Positions 63,501-64,000 of a stretch of DNA of 64,000 bases are shown here, piece by piece. Position 1 is the first letter of the stretch. The number at the start of each line of letters is the position of its first letter. Below the pieces are notes generated by a model that worked only from the letters and a program-made list of their open reading frames with translations, was not told where the DNA came from and did no database searches. Source of the stretch: Numida meleagris (lineage: Eukaryota; Chordata; Aves; Galliformes; Numididae); the NCBI RefSeq assembly GCF_002078875.1, contig NC_034410.1:83973506-84037505 (forward strand), read 5' to 3'. The translations under genes were made by a program, and so were the position numbers.

Positions 63501-64000
63501 GGTATAATGAATGCTACAGAGAGTTCTGACCCTACGCACGTAAGGTGTTACATTAAGTTTGTAGTGATTACTTTGGCTCTTGCACTCACTTAAACACAGC
63601 GTAATAGTTTGCCTTATGGTACTTAATGTAACACAGAAAAGTAAAGACATTCCCTGTATACGAACCACAGACAATGAGTATTTCAACTCAATGGCGCAGA
63701 GAAAAGAAGGTAAACTACCAAGCGGATCAGTGAACTCATGGAGTAAGACACACGTTTCCCCCTTCCAGCAGCAACAGGCTGACATTAACTCAACGGTCAC
63801 TGGCTCACACAACAGAGCAAAAGAAAACCAGGCACAGAAGACATAAAACAGCCAGATTCTACCAAGTGCTTTACAAGTATTTTCTCTCTTTACCTTTTGT
63901 TCTCTTTAATTGTGTACTTTCTGCATCAACAGTTTTTCTCTTGACAGGCTGAGACGACGTACTAGCAGCTGAACCACTTGCTGCCTGCTTTGCGCCCTTT
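54383..64000 (-). CDS. ZNF830: Zinc finger protein 830 (CCDC16/OMCG1), eight exons, N-terminus outside window
   Basis: Reading right to left, the exons are 63894-64000 (partial), 63328-63361, 61791-62002, 60620-60710, 59915-59978, 57204-57284, 55767-55843 and 54383-54566. All phases agree and give about 282 residues ending in TAG. ZNF830 is a nuclear protein with one C2H2 zinc finger, an acidic middle and a C-terminal coiled coil, reported to act in pre-mRNA splicing complexes, DNA repair and early embryo cell cycle. Recognised blocks include [51 protein letters not shown] and the end [14 protein letters not shown]. The zinc-finger region (about 90 residues) must lie beyond 64000. As I recall, human and mouse ZNF830 are intronless, so this multi-exon structure is notable. 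Confidence 0.93.
54567..55766 (-). other. ZNF830: ZNF830 intron (1.2 kb)
   Basis: It contains a + strand CR1 3' end at about 54700-54836 and TTTA repeats near 54620-54643. No coding sequence. Confidence 0.75.
54700..54836 (+). mobile_element. CR1 LINE 3' end in a ZNF830 intron
   Basis: CTTCACTGGAGATATTCAGA, GGGGGTTGGTCTAGATGATC and TCCCTTCCAACCTCAACCAT followed by TCTGTG. Confidence 0.8.
55767..55843 (-). CDS. ZNF830: ZNF830 exon (acidic segment, coiled coil start)
   Basis: 25 codons plus two bases: [20 protein letters not shown] then EIDEQ. The minus-strand acceptor is TTTAG and the donor GTAAGT. It enters in phase 0 and leaves AT, completed to ATT (Ile) by the last exon. Confidence 0.95.
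55844..57203 (-). other. ZNF830: ZNF830 intron (1.4 kb)
   Basis: No repeat or gene recognised apart from a T-rich run near 56827-56860. The open frames at 56473-56757 and 56772-57008 lack family matches. Confidence 0.7.
57204..57284 (-). CDS. ZNF830: ZNF830 exon ([15 protein letters not shown] motif)
   Basis: 27 codons, phase 0 at the 3' end, starting [20 protein letters not shown] and ending AMRQVNT. The minus-strand acceptor is CCTTTAG and the donor GTAAGT. This is the most conserved block of the protein and fixes the identification. Confidence 0.97.
57285..59914 (-). other. ZNF830: ZNF830 intron (2.6 kb)
   Basis: It contains an antisense-to-window CR1 3' end at 59724-59830, lying about 85-190 nt from the donor of the neighbouring exon. 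No other feature is supported. Confidence 0.7.
59724..59830 (-). mobile_element. CR1 LINE 3' end in a ZNF830 intron
   Basis: ATCATAGAATTGCTCAGGTT, GGAAAAGACCTTCAAGATCA and CCAAGTCCAACCGCAACCC, matching the CR1 terminus in reverse. Confidence 0.88.
59915..59978 (-). CDS. ZNF830: ZNF830 exon ([14 protein letters not shown] motif)
   Basis: The first base completes Arg, then 21 codons [20 protein letters not shown] plus K. The minus-strand acceptor is CATTTCAG and the donor [19 protein letters not shown] is shared with human ZNF830. Confidence 0.96.
59979..60619 (-). other. ZNF830: ZNF830 intron (641 nt)
   Basis: Unique AT-rich intron; no repeat or coding sequence recognised. Confidence 0.75.
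60620..60710 (-). CDS. ZNF830: ZNF830 exon ([10 protein letters not shown]...HSGSIQK)
   Basis: Two bases complete Asp, then 29 codons and two bases of Arg: [20 protein letters not shown] then PETQEKTVE. The minus-strand acceptor is TTTTAG and the donor GTAAGC. It corresponds to the human segment DFFSTN...HSGSIEK. Confidence 0.94.
60711..61790 (-). other. ZNF830: ZNF830 intron (1.1 kb), mostly a CR1 copy
   Basis: About two thirds of it is a diverged CR1 fragment in the opposite orientation to ZNF830 (61040-61745). The remaining sequence is AT-rich. Confidence 0.75.
61040..61745 (+). mobile_element. Longer diverged CR1 LINE fragment in a ZNF830 intron
   Basis: Keeps ACTGGGTGCTACACCTGGG, AGCATGAGCCAGCAGTGTGT, TCTTGAACACTGTGCACC, GGTCAGGCTGGGCATTAGGA and AAACACTGGAGCAGGCTTCC, in CR1 order, ending in CTATTCTATTCTTATGA. 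Multiple indels interrupt the coding similarity. Confidence 0.88.
61791..62002 (-). CDS. ZNF830: ZNF830 exon (acidic Asp/Glu tract)
   Basis: One base, 70 codons and one base. It begins [18 protein letters not shown] and contains an Asp6-Glu4 run (61879-61908) encoded largely by GAT repeats, then [18 protein letters not shown]. The minus-strand acceptor is CTGCTAG and the donor GTAATG, a slightly weak site. Human ZNF830 also has an acidic run here, but mostly Glu. Confidence 0.94.
61879..61908 (-). repeat. ZNF830: In-frame GAT/GAA repeat in ZNF830 (Asp6-Glu4)
   Basis: On the minus strand five GAT and one GAC codon, then GAA/GAG codons. Likely length-variable within and between species. Confidence 0.85.
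62003..63327 (-). other. ZNF830: ZNF830 intron (1.3 kb)
   Basis: AT-rich intron with no repeat or exon recognised. Confidence 0.75.
63328..63361 (-). CDS. ZNF830: ZNF830 microexon (34 nt)
   Basis: GC completes Gly, then ten codons [10 protein letters not shown] and GG of the next Gly. The minus-strand acceptor is TTCTGCAG and the donor GTAAGT. It was recovered from splice phase: it joins the exons on both sides in frame, and skipping it (34 nt) would shift the frame. Sequence similarity in this low-complexity region is weak. Confidence 0.85.
63362..63893 (-). other. ZNF830: ZNF830 intron (532 nt)
   Basis: No feature recognised besides splice sites; the open frames over it are not supported. 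Confidence 0.75.
63894..64000 (-). CDS. ZNF830: ZNF830 exon cut by the window edge (basic region after the zinc finger)
   Basis: 35 codons visible, from [17 protein letters not shown] to [18 protein letters not shown], with donor GTAAAG on the minus strand. It matches the human segment that follows the zinc finger (LKGAKEAS...SVKRKAPDA). The KRK and LKRTK clusters suggest nuclear localisation. The exon continues past 64000. Confidence 0.9.

Overview
This is vertebrate nuclear DNA, almost certainly from a bird and most likely a galliform such as chicken. Large introns separate short exons with GT-AG splice sites. The dispersed repeats are dominated by CR1 LINEs, mostly truncated 3' ends carrying the typical avian terminal motif (GATTCTATGAT-like), and I saw no Alu- or L1-type repeats. 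There are no bacterial operons, tRNA or rRNA genes, or CRISPR arrays.

Two protein-coding genes meet tail to tail. On the + strand, eleven coding exons between 12068 and 47575 encode nearly all of a poly(rC)-binding protein with three KH domains, best matched to PCBP3. KH1 is in exons 12068-12091, 12189-12221 and 15443-15559. KH2 is in 20765-20896 and 24682-24810. The linker uses five small exons (26619-26693, 30375-30416, 30934-31009, 32856-32908 and the start of 41666), KH3 is 41666-41835, and a long C-terminal tail is 47227-47575. All splice phases agree across the eleven exons, giving 399 residues in the window. The N-terminal exon(s) lie upstream, so 1-12067 is intron. The 3' UTR runs from 47576 to about 50160 and contains two antisense CR1 fragments.

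On the - strand, eight exons between 64000 and 54383 encode the C-terminal 282 or so residues of ZNF830 (CCDC16/OMCG1), a nuclear C2H2 zinc-finger and coiled-coil protein. Its zinc-finger exon(s) lie past the right edge. About 3.7 kb of non-coding DNA separates the two 3' ends.

The rest is intron with at least sixteen CR1 fragments. The largest (35560-37122) keeps reverse-transcriptase and downstream coding similarity but is broken by several frameshifts. There are also simple repeats and one intronic direct duplication (19240-19345 and 19946-20055).

The points most worth a second look are these. The PCBP3 tail exon is PCBP4-like. A roughly 190-nt C/T-rich tract sits directly before that exon in a gene for a poly(C)-binding protein. 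Two microexons split the KH1 GXXG loop. ZNF830 has many introns here, although the mammalian gene is, as I recall, intronless.
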